64,000 nt of DNA, taken from the NCBI RefSeq assembly GCF_029784135.1, contig NC_073745.1:237183664-237247663 (forward strand), written 5' to 3'. The first letter of the stretch is position 1, and the number at the start of each line of letters is the position of its first letter. The position numbers were made by a program, and so were the translations under genes. The notes under the pieces are model-generated. The model ran no database searches, was not told the DNA's origin, and saw only the letters and a program-made list of their open reading frames with translations. Below are positions 51,961 through 62,399 of the stretch, piece after piece. The DNA comes from Toxorhynchites rutilus septentrionalis (taxonomy: Eukaryota > Arthropoda > Insecta > Diptera > Culicidae).

Positions 51961-52509
51961 CTTGAATGTTAAAACAAACTCAAAATTGCTTACGTTCAAG
52001 AGAAGCACGGCTCTTCTGCAAGGTCGTCATCGTCCTCAGAAGAAGACCTCAATGAACGACGAGCAACGGTACCAAGCACTAGCAGCGCGAGCCACCATCA
52101 CCACCACGCCCAATCAAGTCATCACCATCAGCCACATCAGCAACACCAGCAATCCCCGAGTAGCCGATTACGGCTTGCAACTTGGTCCTCCTCGTCTACA
52201 TCGTCTTCATCCTCTACCCTAGAGCAAGAGCAACCAAGACAGGATCGACCAAGTGATTCAAGTGCTCAAGTCGAGGTGGAGTTGGAGCGAAAACAGGATA
52301 AACTCGCCCGACGAGAGCAACGCCACCAGAGAAAGGAAGAAAGAGACCGAGACCCACAACAGCAACGTAGAAAGTCGACAAGGAGGAGAAAACATTCACC
52401 ACCACCGGAAGGATCAGATCAGTATCAATTGACGAAAGACAACAGAGGGGAAGGACACGAGGACAAGGAGAGTCATCTGACCAGCCCCCAAAGCAGCAAA
52501 CGCCGCAAA
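51961..52509 (+). other. WDR26 exon upstream part: AUG-less open frame and two uORFs
   Basis: The exon appears to begin after TTTCTTCCGCAG at 51960. The main frame is open from 51973 (after TAA at 51970-51972) to the ATG at 52510 without containing any ATG. It encodes Ser-, His/Gln- and Arg/Lys-rich sequence. Two other-frame uORFs exist: ATG 51966 to TGA 52055 (29 codons) and ATG 52052 to TAG 52222 (56 codons). They overlap in the tetramer ATGA. Confidence 0.6.
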
Positions 52510-54381
52510 ATGTTGAACGATAGCAACAATCTCAATGGGACGATGCCACCAGCTGCAACAATGGAATCGTCGTCCTCGTGCGAGATGAACGGCCACAACA
52601 ATAATAATGGCCAACCGGAGGGTGGACCAGCTAGCAGCAATATTGCTACCAACGGTGAAGCCTCAACCGCTCCACGCCCGTTGGTGAAGCTTGATAAGAC
52701 TGATCAAGAGATCGTACGATTGATTGGACAGCACTTGAAAAACATTGGACTAGAGAAAAGCGCAGAGGCTCTGATGCAGGAGTCTGGTTGCTGTTTGGAG
52801 CACATATCGGCAACCAAATTCCGTCAGCATGTTCTAATAGGAGACTGGACCAAAGCCGACCATGATCTCCAGGAACTGCAAACTATGGTTGACCCAAAGA
52901 CCGATCGTGCCAGTATAAATGAGATGAAGTTCTTACTGCTGGAGCAAAAATATTTGGAGTTCTTAGAGGAAGGACGCCCCATCGATGCTTTACACGTGCT
53001 CCGTAACGAGCTAACCCCGTTACAGCATAACACCCCTCGTGTTCATCAACTGTCTTCTTATATGATGTGCACCAACAATCAGGAACTGTACCAACGGTCC
53101 AGCTGGGAGGGCAAGGGTCTGAAATCGCGCACCCGGCTGATGGATCGACTCCAGTCGTATCTGCCGGCTACGGTTATGTTGCCACCAAGGCGTCTTCGCA
53201 CCCTACTCGCTCAATCGGTCGAAATGCAAACCGAAAATTGTCAATGTCACGATATGGCCTGGACCACTAACATAGAGAACGTTTCACTGCTGGTTGATCA
53301 CAATTGCTCCTCCGAGGGCTTCCCAATGCAAGCCTTGCATGTATTGAATGACCACTCGGATGAGGTATGGTTCTGTAAGTTCTCACCGAACGGTCTAAGG
53401 CTGGCAACTGGTTCGAAGGATAACACAGTGATTGTTTGGGAAGTTGATCCTGTTAAGTTGGCCTTGAAGAACAAGCGAACATTCGATGGCCACACGTATG
53501 GTGTGTCGTATATTGCTTGGAGCCCGGATTCCAAATATTTTATCGTGTGTGGTCCCGAAGACTGCCCAGATCTGTGGATTTGGGATGTGGAGCAGGAACG
53601 ACTAGTGACGAAAGTGTCCCACTCTACGGACGATAGTTTGACATGTGCCGCTTTCAACAAGGATGGAACCCGCTTCGTCACTGGCGGAACACGCGGTCAG
53701 TTTTATCTAGTGGACTTGGATGGAACCGTTCACGACAATTGGGAAGGCGTACGCGTCAATGGCTTGGCCTTCCTATCGGACAACAAGACGATTCTCGCCG
53801 CTGACACACACTACCGAATAAGGGGTTACAGCTTTGACAATCCCAGGACTGATTACAATATTGTTCAGGAACAGTGTCCCATTATGACGTTCTCAGTAAA
53901 CTCAGCAAACCGGCTGGCCCTGCTCAATATCTCCTCGCAGGGGCTGCATTTATGGGACCTACAGGATAAATGCCTTGTCCGTCGCTTCCAGGGCGTGACC
54001 CAGGGTAACTACACAATCTACTCCTGCTTTGGTGGGATAAACGAAAGCTTCGTGGCCAGCGGAAGCGAAGATAACAAGGTTTACATCTGGCACATCCGCC
54101 GAGAGGAACCGCTAGCGACACTGGTGGGTCACACGCGAACCGTGAACTGTGTCAGCTGGAATCCAGTCTATCCGTCCCTGCTAGCCTCCGCGTCCGACGA
54201 TGGTACGGTGCGGATCTGGGGACCAAAGCAGGCACAGCTGGCCTGGGCCGCCTGCAGTAACAACGGTGACAGCGCGTCGATCGCATCCACCTCGTCTACT
54301 GCCTCGTCGGCATCGACATCGTCCTCATCTGCCGCCGCGAACAATGATCTTATATCGAATTCTTCATGGAATATCACATAA
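52510..54381 (+). CDS. WDR26 orthologue (LisH-CTLH-WD40), CTLH/GID E3 ligase subunit
   Basis: WDR26 is a subunit of the CTLH (GID-like) ubiquitin ligase; the fly counterpart is probably CG7611. From the first in-frame ATG (52510, context GCAAAATG) the protein has 623 residues: LisH at about 62-95 ([20 protein letters not shown]), CTLH at about 103-160, a conserved helical segment ([16 protein letters not shown]) and WD40 repeats at about 278-575 ([57 protein letters not shown]). A low-complexity Ser/Ala tail ends SSWNIT. It matches human WDR26 along its whole core. No intron interrupts it. The open frame continues upstream to 51973, so a longer N-terminus from a 5' exon is possible. A GTGAGT follows six bases after the stop. 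Confidence 0.93.
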   Translation: MLNDSNNLNGTMPPAATMESSSSCEMNGHNNNNGQPEGGPASSNIATNGEASTAPRPLVKLDKTDQEIVRLIGQHLKNIGLEKSAEALMQESGCCLEHISATKFRQHVLIGDWTKADHDLQELQTMVDPKTDRASINEMKFLLLEQKYLEFLEEGRPIDALHVLRNELTPLQHNTPRVHQLSSYMMCTNNQELYQRSSWEGKGLKSRTRLMDRLQSYLPATVMLPPRRLRTLLAQSVEMQTENCQCHDMAWTTNIENVSLLVDHNCSSEGFPMQALHVLNDHSDEVWFCKFSPNGLRLATGSKDNTVIVWEVDPVKLALKNKRTFDGHTYGVSYIAWSPDSKYFIVCGPEDCPDLWIWDVEQERLVTKVSHSTDDSLTCAAFNKDGTRFVTGGTRGQFYLVDLDGTVHDNWEGVRVNGLAFLSDNKTILAADTHYRIRGYSFDNPRTDYNIVQEQCPIMTFSVNSANRLALLNISSQGLHLWDLQDKCLVRRFQGVTQGNYTIYSCFGGINESFVASGSEDNKVYIWHIRREEPLATLVGHTRTVNCVSWNPVYPSLLASASDDGTVRIWGPKQAQLAWAACSNNGDSASIASTSSTASSASTSSSSAAANNDLISNSSWNIT

Positions 54382-55143
54382 TATTAGGTGAGTCGCACAA
54401 GCACGTGAACATGTTTTTCAGCCTCATCAGTCTTGAGCAACATTGTATGAACAACATTCAACATTGAACTTAAAATACGGAGATTGTCCCAAGAGTGAGT
54501 GTACTGATTTATTTCTATTCATATGAGTATTGGATTTATTAAAATTACTATAGAGCAATTCCACCCCAAATCAGCCAAAAACAGCAAATTTTGACGCGAC
54601 TCACTTCGATTTTACTGAAACTTGGTACAAATAATGGAAGCTACCCAGGATCACAATTTTCATTATCATATGACCAATGTTAATTGCGACTGACTCTGCA
54701 CATGGGGGTATGCAGAAATGTTGATCTTTTTTTCAAAAAAACGTAACACAAAATCCAGATGTTCGATTAAAATATGATGTTTGACAAATTTGTTAGAAAA
54801 TAAATAAACCATTTATGAAAAGTTACATTTTAAATCAATTGTTAGAAATTTCCATACTTTGTGAAATCGTAAAAATTTAAAAAAAGTGATATAAAAATGG
54901 AATTTGAAAGCGATTCTACATAAAAAACTATGTGTAACGTTTCATTTTAGAACTAAAAGTTCTCGAGATATAATCATTTCTTTTATAATGAAAATAATAC
55001 AAGTGAAATTTCTATACGATTTCGGAACCTTAGTCGTAATGTTCAGCAGCAGTATGCATTTTCTAATATTTCACGAACATGATTTTAATTATATTAATTG
55101 GTAAAACTCGAAAACGGTTAGTCCTCGGATAGAACGTTATACA
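54382..55143. other. WDR26 3' flank, no gene
   Basis: A repeat-like stretch begins near 54550 (GAGCAATTCCACCCCAAATC), a phrase that resembles dispersed mosquito repeats. No polyadenylation signal close to the stop was singled out. Confidence 0.4.
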
Positions 55144-55790
55144 GTCAACTCTCCCATACTCGATGTTCTGTAACTCGATATTTTCTCAAACTCGATGAAT
55201 TTCATGGCACCTTTGGTTTTACAAGCATTCTTCTTTCCATAACTCGATACCTCCCTAACTCGATGCCTCCCTTACTCGATGGATTTTGATTCATTCCTCC
55301 ATGGAGTTTCACCTCCCTAACTCGATTGATTTTCGCGTACATGTTTTTGTGCGTTATTACCTCTGATTTCAACTGCTCTTGAAAGTGGAGACGAAGTGTT
55401 CGTGCCATCAAGCAATTTCTTTTCAAGTATGGAAAACCACGAAAACCTTTCAAGCGAACAATTAAAACACTAACCATTGCGCAACGTTTGAGCATCTTCG
55501 GGCAGGTCGAAAAGTATGGACGGAAGAGGTCTGAAGCTGCAAAAGATTTTTCAGTATTACACAAAGTACGGTATCAACACTATTCAAACTGAAAAAAATG
55601 GAGTCGGAAGAGAGAATTTAATCTAGACAAAAAGCATACAAGATTGGTCGGAATCGAAAAGCTGGAGCGGTCAATGGAATTTTTGTCTTATCAAGCCAGA
55701 GAAAATAATTTACCTCTCTCAAGTTCCATTCTTCGGGATAAGACTTGCGAATTTGTCCAGAAACTGGGAATTCTCAACATTAACACATTA
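55144..55790 (+). pseudogene. Pogo-like element: terminus and transposase N-terminus
   Basis: CAGTCAACTCTCCCATACTC followed by repeated AACTCGAT words (55144-55340) is a pogo-type terminus. Downstream + strand pieces read LTIAQRLSIFGQVEKYGRKR and SEAAKDFSVL near 55480-55560 in broken frames, then VGIEKLERSMEFLSYQARE and NNLPLSSSILRDKTCEFVQK at 55645-55765. These are the psq helix-turn-helix and CENP-B-like domains. The DDE core is absent; the sequence runs directly into another repeat. Confidence 0.72.
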
Positions 55791-56012
55791 TGGACCGCAC
55801 GTTTTGGGGCAAACTTGAACGCTTCATTTGTTCGGATTTCACGGATGAGATCGTTTCCTTCGATGTGGATGAGATAAAGGCGAACCATCGGTAGGCCTTG
55901 TTAGATCAAGGATTTAACCTTCAAGTGTAGAAAACACGGGTTATTTCGTGATCCATCCGTAACAAACGGACGCGAAACACGAGAAAACTCGTGAGCGGTC
56001 CGCAATGTGTTA
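55790..56012 (-). repeat. Small repeat with TAACACATT(A/G)CGGAC end, copy 2
   Basis: Inverted relative to 32676-32906: on the - strand it starts TAACACATTGCGGACCGCTC and contains MVRLYLIHIEGNDLIREIRT, the counterpart of MARLRLIHTEGNDPIRGIRT in copy 1. It is fused directly to the pogo fragment. Confidence 0.65.
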
Positions 56013-56369
56013 CAGCACAACCAACATGGACGGAAGCGATAAACTACCGTTGATGATCAATTGAAAGAGTAAAAACCCACGATGTTTCGAAAAGTATAAG
56101 CCATTACCAGTGATATACGAGAGCAACACCAATGCCTGGATGGCTTTAATGCTTTTTGAGAAATGGATCATGCAATTGACGAAAAATTTTCCAATGAAAA
56201 TAGAAAGGTATTGTTTCTGGAAATATGTGTAATGGTAATGGGTCATACTTATATCTATTTCTTCTCAAAGGTGGTCATGTTCGTTGATAGCTATACAGTT
56301 CACCTAAAATCTCTCCGAACAAAGCTCAAATCGATAAGTTTACAATTTTTCCACAAATCTTTACATCCG

Positions 56370-56820
56370 TAGCTCAGCAGCTGGACTTCAACATATTCAA
56401 TTTTTCAACCTGGGTCATTGGGCTAGGGATCGAATTCTCCACGGAGAAAACAGAGATGGTGGTTTTTTCTAGGAAGCATAGACCAGCAAAACCAAAGCTA
56501 CTTTTGGGTAAATCGATCACTCATGCTATGTCATTCAAGTATCTTGGGGTATGGTTCGACTCCAATATACTTGGGGGCCCATATTAGGTATCTGAGTAAA
56601 AAATGCCAACAAAGAATAAACTTTCTCCGTACAATTACCGGCACCTGGTGGGGAGCCCATCCCGAAGATCTTATAATTTTGTATCGAACAACTATTCTCT
56701 CAGTGATGGAGTATGGCAGTTTCTGTTTTCAATCAGCTGCCAAAACACACCTCATTAAACTCGAGCGAATTCAGTATCTTTGTCTCCGTATTGCGTTGGG
56801 ATGTATGCCCTCAACGCATA
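56370..56820 (+). pseudogene. I-type LINE: reverse transcriptase C-terminus (5' part of split element)
   Basis: Reads AQQLDFNIFNFSTWVIGLGI, EKTEMVVFSRK, FKYLGVWFDS, then GAHIRYLSKKCQQRINFLRT, GTWWGAHPEDLIILYRTTIL and EYGSFCFQSAAKTHLIKLER. This is the region between the RT palm and RNase H in I/R1-like LINEs. A short deletion or shift occurs near 56565. The 5' end is truncated. It continues after the DD37E insertion at 58120. Confidence 0.82.
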
Positions 56821-58119
56821 AAGGGTGTGTCACATCAAATTGCATCACGGAAAAAACGCTGTAGAAATTCGCCCAGTAGACCGATCCTTTTGAAAATTTT
56901 AAACAGTAAAATAAAAACTATTAAACAACTTTTGGCATTTTCTTTTTATTCATACTTCGAGCCCAAGCCCGTATGCTCGCACCTTCCTCTTTACCCCGTC
57001 CATAAGGTTCTGTACAACGTCAGGTTGTAGTTTTTTTTTTAACAGAAATCCGTTTTCTCTTGAAGTCCGCCTCCGATTTGACACATTTTGGGTTCTTTCG
57101 GAGGGCCTGCTTCATAATCGCCCAATATTTCTCTATTGGGCGAAGCTCCGGCGCGTTGGGCGGGTTCATTTCCTTTGGCACGAAGGTGACCCCGTTGGCT
57201 TCGTACCACTCCAACACGTCCTTTGAATAGTGGCACGAAGCGAGATCCGGCCAGAAGATGGTCGGGCCCTCGTGCTGCTTCAATAGTGGTAGTAAGTGCT
57301 TCTGTAGGCACTCCTTAAGGTAAACCTGCCCGTTTACCGTGCCGGTCATCACGAAGGGGGCGCTCCGCTTTCCGCAAAAGCAGATCGCTTGCCACACCAT
57401 GTACTTTTTGGCAAACTTGGATAGTTTCTGCTTGCGAATCTCCTCCGGAACGCTGAATTTGTCCTCTGCGGAGAAGAACAACAGGCCCGGCAGCTGACGA
57501 AAGTCCGCTTTGACGTAGGTTTCGTCGTCCATTACCAGGCAATGCGGCTTCGTAAGCATTTCGGTGTACAGCTTCCGGGCTCGCGTCTTCCCCACCATGT
57601 TTTGCCTTTCGTCGCGGTTAGGAGCCTTCTGAACCTTGTATGTACGCAGGCCCTCCCGCTGCTTGGTCCGCTGGACTAATGAACTTGACAAATTCAGCTT
57701 ATTGGCGACATCCCGGACCGAACTTCTCGGATCACGTCTAAACTGCTTAACTACGCGCTTGTGATCTTTTTCACTGACGGAGCATCCATTTTTGCCGTTC
57801 TTCACCTTCCGGTGGATGGTTAGGTTCTCGAAGTATCGTTTTAGTACTCTGCTGACCGTAGATTGGACGATTCCCAGCATCTTACCGATGTCCCGATGTG
57901 ACAACTCCGGATTGACGAAATGAGTGCGCAGGATTAATTCACGACGCTCTTTTTCGTTCGACGACATTTTTCCAAATTTACGAAAAATTGACAGTGAAGC
58001 ATGGCCAACGTGATCTATACGCTCTTATCTGATTATAAGCAAAAGCTGAAGCTATAATTCCTAAAAATTAAATTTCTACAGCGTTTTTTCCGTGATGCAA
58101 TTTGATGTGACACACCCTT
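56821..58119 (-). mobile_element. ITm DD37E transposon, nearly intact
   Basis: AAGGGTGTGTCACATCAAAT at the left end and its inverted partner at 58100-58119 extend inward through ATTGCATCACGGAAAAAACG and GCTGTAGAAAT on both sides. TA lies at 56819-56820 and 58120-58121. It is 1299 bp, the normal size. It interrupts the LINE ORF precisely: the codons either side continue the same reading frame once element and one TA are ignored. ITmD37E elements are known mainly from mosquitoes. Confidence 0.93.
57020..57967 (-). CDS. DD37E transposase, C-terminus truncated by one-base shift
   Basis: ATG at 57967-57965; 315 codons. Helix-turn-helix region (SHRDIGKMLGIVQSTVSRVL) and a second one (SSVRDVANKLNLSSSLVQRT). 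Catalytic residues: first aspartate in VMDDETYVKADF, second in FWPDLASCHYSKDVLEW, and glutamate in ELRPIEKYW with 37 residues between the last two, which defines DD37E. The frame ends at TGA after a run of ten A (57031-57040 as T on +). With nine the frame would stay open to a TGA at 56950, adding about 23 residues, which fits the usual family length. The core is undamaged. Confidence 0.92.
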   Translation of the reverse strand: MSSNEKERRELILRTHFVNPELSHRDIGKMLGIVQSTVSRVLKRYFENLTIHRKVKNGKNGCSVSEKDHKRVVKQFRRDPRSSVRDVANKLNLSSSLVQRTKQREGLRTYKVQKAPNRDERQNMVGKTRARKLYTEMLTKPHCLVMDDETYVKADFRQLPGLLFFSAEDKFSVPEEIRKQKLSKFAKKYMVWQAICFCGKRSAPFVMTGTVNGQVYLKECLQKHLLPLLKQHEGPTIFWPDLASCHYSKDVLEWYEANGVTFVPKEMNPPNAPELRPIEKYWAIMKQALRKNPKCVKSEADFKRKRISVKKKTTT

Positions 58120-58121
58120 TA

Positions 58122-59331
58122 CCATAACTCTCGAGCTTTTGGCAGGCGTACTCCCACTAAAAGATCGCTTCAATTTATTATCTCTTCGGTTCCTCATCCG
58201 GTGTAAGATTATCAACCCATTGGTGATCGGAAATTTAGAGCAGCTTATCGAGCTAATTTTCATTCTGGATTCATAAGCTCATATCATGAATTCATCTCCA
58301 TGCAGGTTGATCCTTCTTCGTATATTCCCAACCGTGTTTGTTTTCCTGAGTACATAAATTCCTCTGTACATTTTGATCTGTTCATGAAGGAGAAAATCCA
58401 TGGAATTCCAGATTATCATCGATCGGGGATCGTTCCTACGATCTTCAATGCAAAGTATGGGCGTGTCAATTGTGATAATATGTACTTTACTGATGGGTCC
58501 TCTATGAATGAGTCCACAAGATTTGGAGTGTTCTACGAAATTTTTAGCACCTCCCACAGTCTTCAGAATCCTTGCTCAGTGTATATTGCTGAATTGGCAG
58601 CAATACATTGGGCGCTGGACAGCGTCGCCTCACGACCTGTTGAACACTATTACATTATAACAGATAGTCTTAGCTCTGTCGAAGCTATCCGTTCAGTGAG
58701 GCCGGAAGAGCACTCGCCGTACTTCCTTGAGAGAATACGAGAATTTTTGAGTGCTTTAACCAGACGCTGTTATGTCATTAACTTTGTCTGGGTCCCTTCA
58801 CATTGCTCAATTCCGGGTAATGAGAGGGCTGACTCATTGGCAAAGGTAGGTGCAATTGAAGGCAACATTTATCAGCGTCAAATCGCCTTCAATGAATTTT
58901 ATTCTTTAGTCCGTAAAAATACCATCGCTAACTGGCAACGTAAGTGGAACGAAGATGAATTGGGTCGGTGGTTTCACTCGATTATCGTTAGGGTTAGCCT
59001 CAAACCATGGTTCAAAAGTCTGGACTTGAGTCGGGACTTTATTCGCACCTTCTCTCGACTCATGTCCAATAACTGTTCGTTAGACGCGCTACTCTTTCGT
59101 TTTAATCTTGCCGATGGCAGTATCTGTGCTTGTGGCCAAGGTTACCACGACATCGAACACGTTGTTTGGTCGTGCGAGGAGTATCTTGTTGCCAGATCGA
59201 ATTTAGAAAACTCTCTTCGGGCTAGAGGAAGGCAGCCCAATGTGCCGGTGAGAGATGTGTTGGCTCGGTTAGACCTTGATTACATGTCCCAAATATATGT
59301 CTTCCTAAAAGCTATCGATCTTCGTGTGTGA
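58122..59331 (+). pseudogene. I-type LINE: RNase H domain and C-terminus (3' part of split element)
   Basis: After the DD37E element the LINE frame resumes (LELLAGVLPLKDRFNLLSLR). From 58300 it is open to 59331 for 343 codons. RNase H motifs: YFTDGSSM (first D), YIAELAAIHWALD (E), IITDSLSSVEAI (D), WVPSHCSIPGNERADSLAK (last D). A zinc-knuckle-like CACGQGYHDIEHVVWSC follows. It is one of the longest undamaged frames in the window. RNase H places it in the I/R1/LOA/Outcast group. Confidence 0.85.
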
Positions 59332-59690
59332 TTGTCCTTATATCCTTATATTCTCCTTTTCCTTTTCCTTCACGAGAAATCAAATCCCTTCTTACTAACA
59401 ATAGAATAAGGTGAAATGTAAATACATATTAGATATAAGATAGGCTTAAGAATTGAGTATGATGAATGTGAGTGTGAACATTGTCAACATATCCTTCTAT
59501 CCCATCCTTTTCCTGAAAAAAATGTCACCCTTCTAAACTCGAGCAAACCGCGAGTAATCGGTTCTCTACTTCATTAACATTAGAATTAATAAAAAATGTT
59601 TATATATACTTGTAACTATACAGATAGGAGTTTGGCTCCTTTAAACTTATGTAACTGAGCCTGTGAAAATAAACGATTTAATGAAAAAAA
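59332..59690 (+). repeat. LINE 3' UTR with A-rich end
   Basis: Follows the RNase H frame, contains AATAAACG near 59671 and ends in AATGAAAAAAAAAG. This fits the 3' end of the retrotransposon. Confidence 0.6.
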
Positions 59691-62229
59691 AAGAAATGAA
59701 CACACTTTTAAAATAAAAATTATGAATGAAAATTATTTTTCGCAAATCAAATTAGTACTCTATGTAAATGAAAATCACTTTTGCTTGCAAGTAGTGAACA
59801 AATATCATACAAAAATTGTGTCTAAAGATAATTTTATATTATAATGGTAAGTTTTGGCGAGAAAATCTAGAAATTCATAGAAAATAGTTTAAATTAGGGT
59901 CAGAACAACGTACTTCTAGTAGGTAAATAACGCCAAGAAAAAAATTCATACAGATTTTAGCAATTTAAAACTGCCTTAGGGCCGACTAATCCGATAAAGA
60001 ATAGTTGGCCTCATACAAACTAATGTCGTATCCAGATGTCGACACCATTCCGCCGTCAACGCGAATTAGTTCAGAGCACGGTAACGAAAAATTGACTTGA
60101 TCCATTCTTGGATTAGAAAACTGCTAAAATTTGCTTTGCTGCGGGATCAAAAGGTTGTTATAAACACACTGAAAATTAAGGATAGATAGTGGGTAATGTG
60201 AGAACTAATCCGACCGATTCATAGGGAAATCACCCAACGCACCGGAGCTTCTGGAATGCACGTCTTACCTGCTCGATGCACTACGAAAGAAAGGAGACGA
60301 GCGATGCAGGCACTTCGGTTCGGTAGTCCCCGAGTCGAGCTTACGCTCGCGTTGGTGTGTGTGTCGTGTCATACGAGAGGAACCAGGGTTGGACCGTATT
60401 ATACCGATATCCCACAGGTAATTCTTTGTATTATATGCTCTTCCAATGGCAAGACCGATATTGAAGTGATCCTCACAAGTTGGGCCTGATCACGAACGTC
60501 ACATCACGGTGAAAACGAAATGATTTGTGTGCAAGGTTATTGTTTAAACATGCACTTTTATTTTTCGGTTTCGATCAGAAAACGCGACTTGTGAATTTGT
60601 CACTAATAGTTTATTTTAAACAGTTGATTTGATTCCAAGAGGAGACTAGTTCTGACTATTCTGGTCGAGGTTGATGGAATCTATTTGAATTCCATGATCT
60701 TAGAATGATTTTAAGGCAACATTTTTTCGCATAGTGTCCATTTTTCTACATCGGCGTGTGCAATGGTGACATGGATTCGAGTCCGAAAATTGTCCGGTTT
60801 GATTGTTTGATGTGCAGCTCGTTCTGCTTCTCGTGTGTGCATTGTTTGTGTTTGTTGATTGAGGAGCGACAAGCGTAGGGTTATGCGATAGTGAATTAGT
60901 CTGTGGCTTTGGTTGAGATGATCACAGGTCACAGGATGTATGAAACAGTTGAACTCTGTTAATGATGACGACGGTTTTTCATGCGATGATGTAACGAAAC
61001 AGAACGTGAATTGGCATGTTCTAATTTTTTTCTCCTTGATCGGTGTTATTTTGGCGAGAGTGGTGCTTCTTATTGCCGCGATGCTGTGTTATATAGCTGG
61101 AATTAAATCCCTAGTTTGTGTGCGTAGCATTTGTAGCTACCGTGAAAGAAAAAGTAAAGAAGTGAGAGGAAACTTTCTCACCGAATAGTGATATGTGAAA
61201 GCGAAGAGAATAATGTTCCGTTTACATTCAAAGCTGCTGTTATGCCAGCGGTAATATACTAAGGTCGAAGCGGCGAAAGTGGTGCTTATTGGGTGAGGGT
61301 GTCTTGAAAGTTCTTTTGAGTTCGGTAGATCGAACCAAGACGGGTCTATGGTACTAGGTGAGGCCGTTTCGTCACTAAGTTGGTTAGGAGAGCGGTATAT
61401 GGAAACAGTACGGAAGAAAGCAGAAGGGGAATTTTTTCCTTGAAGTGTGAAAGAGACAGACTGATCACGAGCGAGCTTGGGCACTAGCGTATTGTGTTTT
61501 GTTTACAAACAAAACACAGTAGCCTTCCAAGATGGCTGAAGAGTGGTTTTAGCAAGTTGGCCTACCTTAGGATATACTTCTACGCGCCTTGGATCGAACA
61601 TAGCTACAAACCTCGCGAGATGTACAAGTTTTTGGAGATGGGCCGTCGAAATATTATTTCGACGGCTCACGGTTTTTTGAGAGCTTTAAAGGGCTGCCAG
61701 AAACGCGGTTTCCAAAAAAAAATAACTCCGTCGTAGCGGTTGGAGTTCGATAAAAATACGTGCAGTGAATAATGACATATTTTAATTAATTTTACAGATT
61801 TTACTTCTCTGGTTACCTTAAAAATAATCTCCGCCGCGTGTTGTGTGATAGTGTTTTCAAAATTCCGTTTCGTCGAATGGTCGATTGTTCGCATATACAT
61901 AATCACATCACTTACCGCAGTGAATCCTGATTTTTCTTAACCTTTCCCACTAACTATCCCTTCCATGATAAACGCTAGGGAACCACGCTATAGAGGCGTC
62001 CTTCTGACCTTCGGGCGGCGAAAATCACAATAACATTCCTTCCCTTCCCCTGGTGACTGTAAGGACGTGGCCGGCGTCGTTATTGACCATTTAAAGCTCG
62101 AATCACCAAGAATTGCACAACGAGAATGATTTGCTAGTCCCAAGCGTAACTCTGTATGTTCTTTGTGAAATTTGGTTGATTCAGGTCAATCACGGAGAGC
62201 AACTACGAATTGTACAGTTTACCCAAGCT
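59691..62229. other. No gene supported; scattered repeat fragments
   Basis: 59800-59960 resembles 27045-27130 (AATTGTGTCTxAAxATAAT, TTATAATGxTxAGTTTTGG). GGCCTGATCACGAACGTCAC at 60483 is a copy of the end noted at 28107 and 29775. Open frames at 60256-60489, 60940-61188 and 61494-61736 lack domains; the second has a hydrophobic segment (LIFFSLIGVILARVVLLIAA) but no other support. Confidence 0.4.
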
Positions 62230-62269
62230 CAAGCTCAAGCACTTTATTTGCATAATAACCATGGATAAC

Positions 62270-62390
62270 AGCTATTACAATCATCCTCTTTAGGGGCTTT
62301 CGACTCTCTGTTCTGGTACTCAATAGTTTCAGATTCTTTCGGGACATGTTATTATAGAGATGTTTTGCATTACAGTACGGGAATTGTAGT
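62270..62390 (+). repeat. Dispersed repeat, partner of 19605-19725
   Basis: Shares CTCTTTAGGGGCTTTCGACT and TACTCAATAGTTTCAG with the copy at 19616. Function unknown. Confidence 0.55.
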
Positions 62391-62399
62391 TCAATCCTC

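Noticed and set aside
57039..57542. Two extra - strand frames overlapping the DD37E transposase
   Set aside because: They are out-of-frame shadows of the transposase in GC-rich codons.
60940..61188. 82-codon frame with a hydrophobic segment
   Set aside because: A single hydrophobic stretch in an isolated short frame, with no homologue, splice sites or neighbours to support it.
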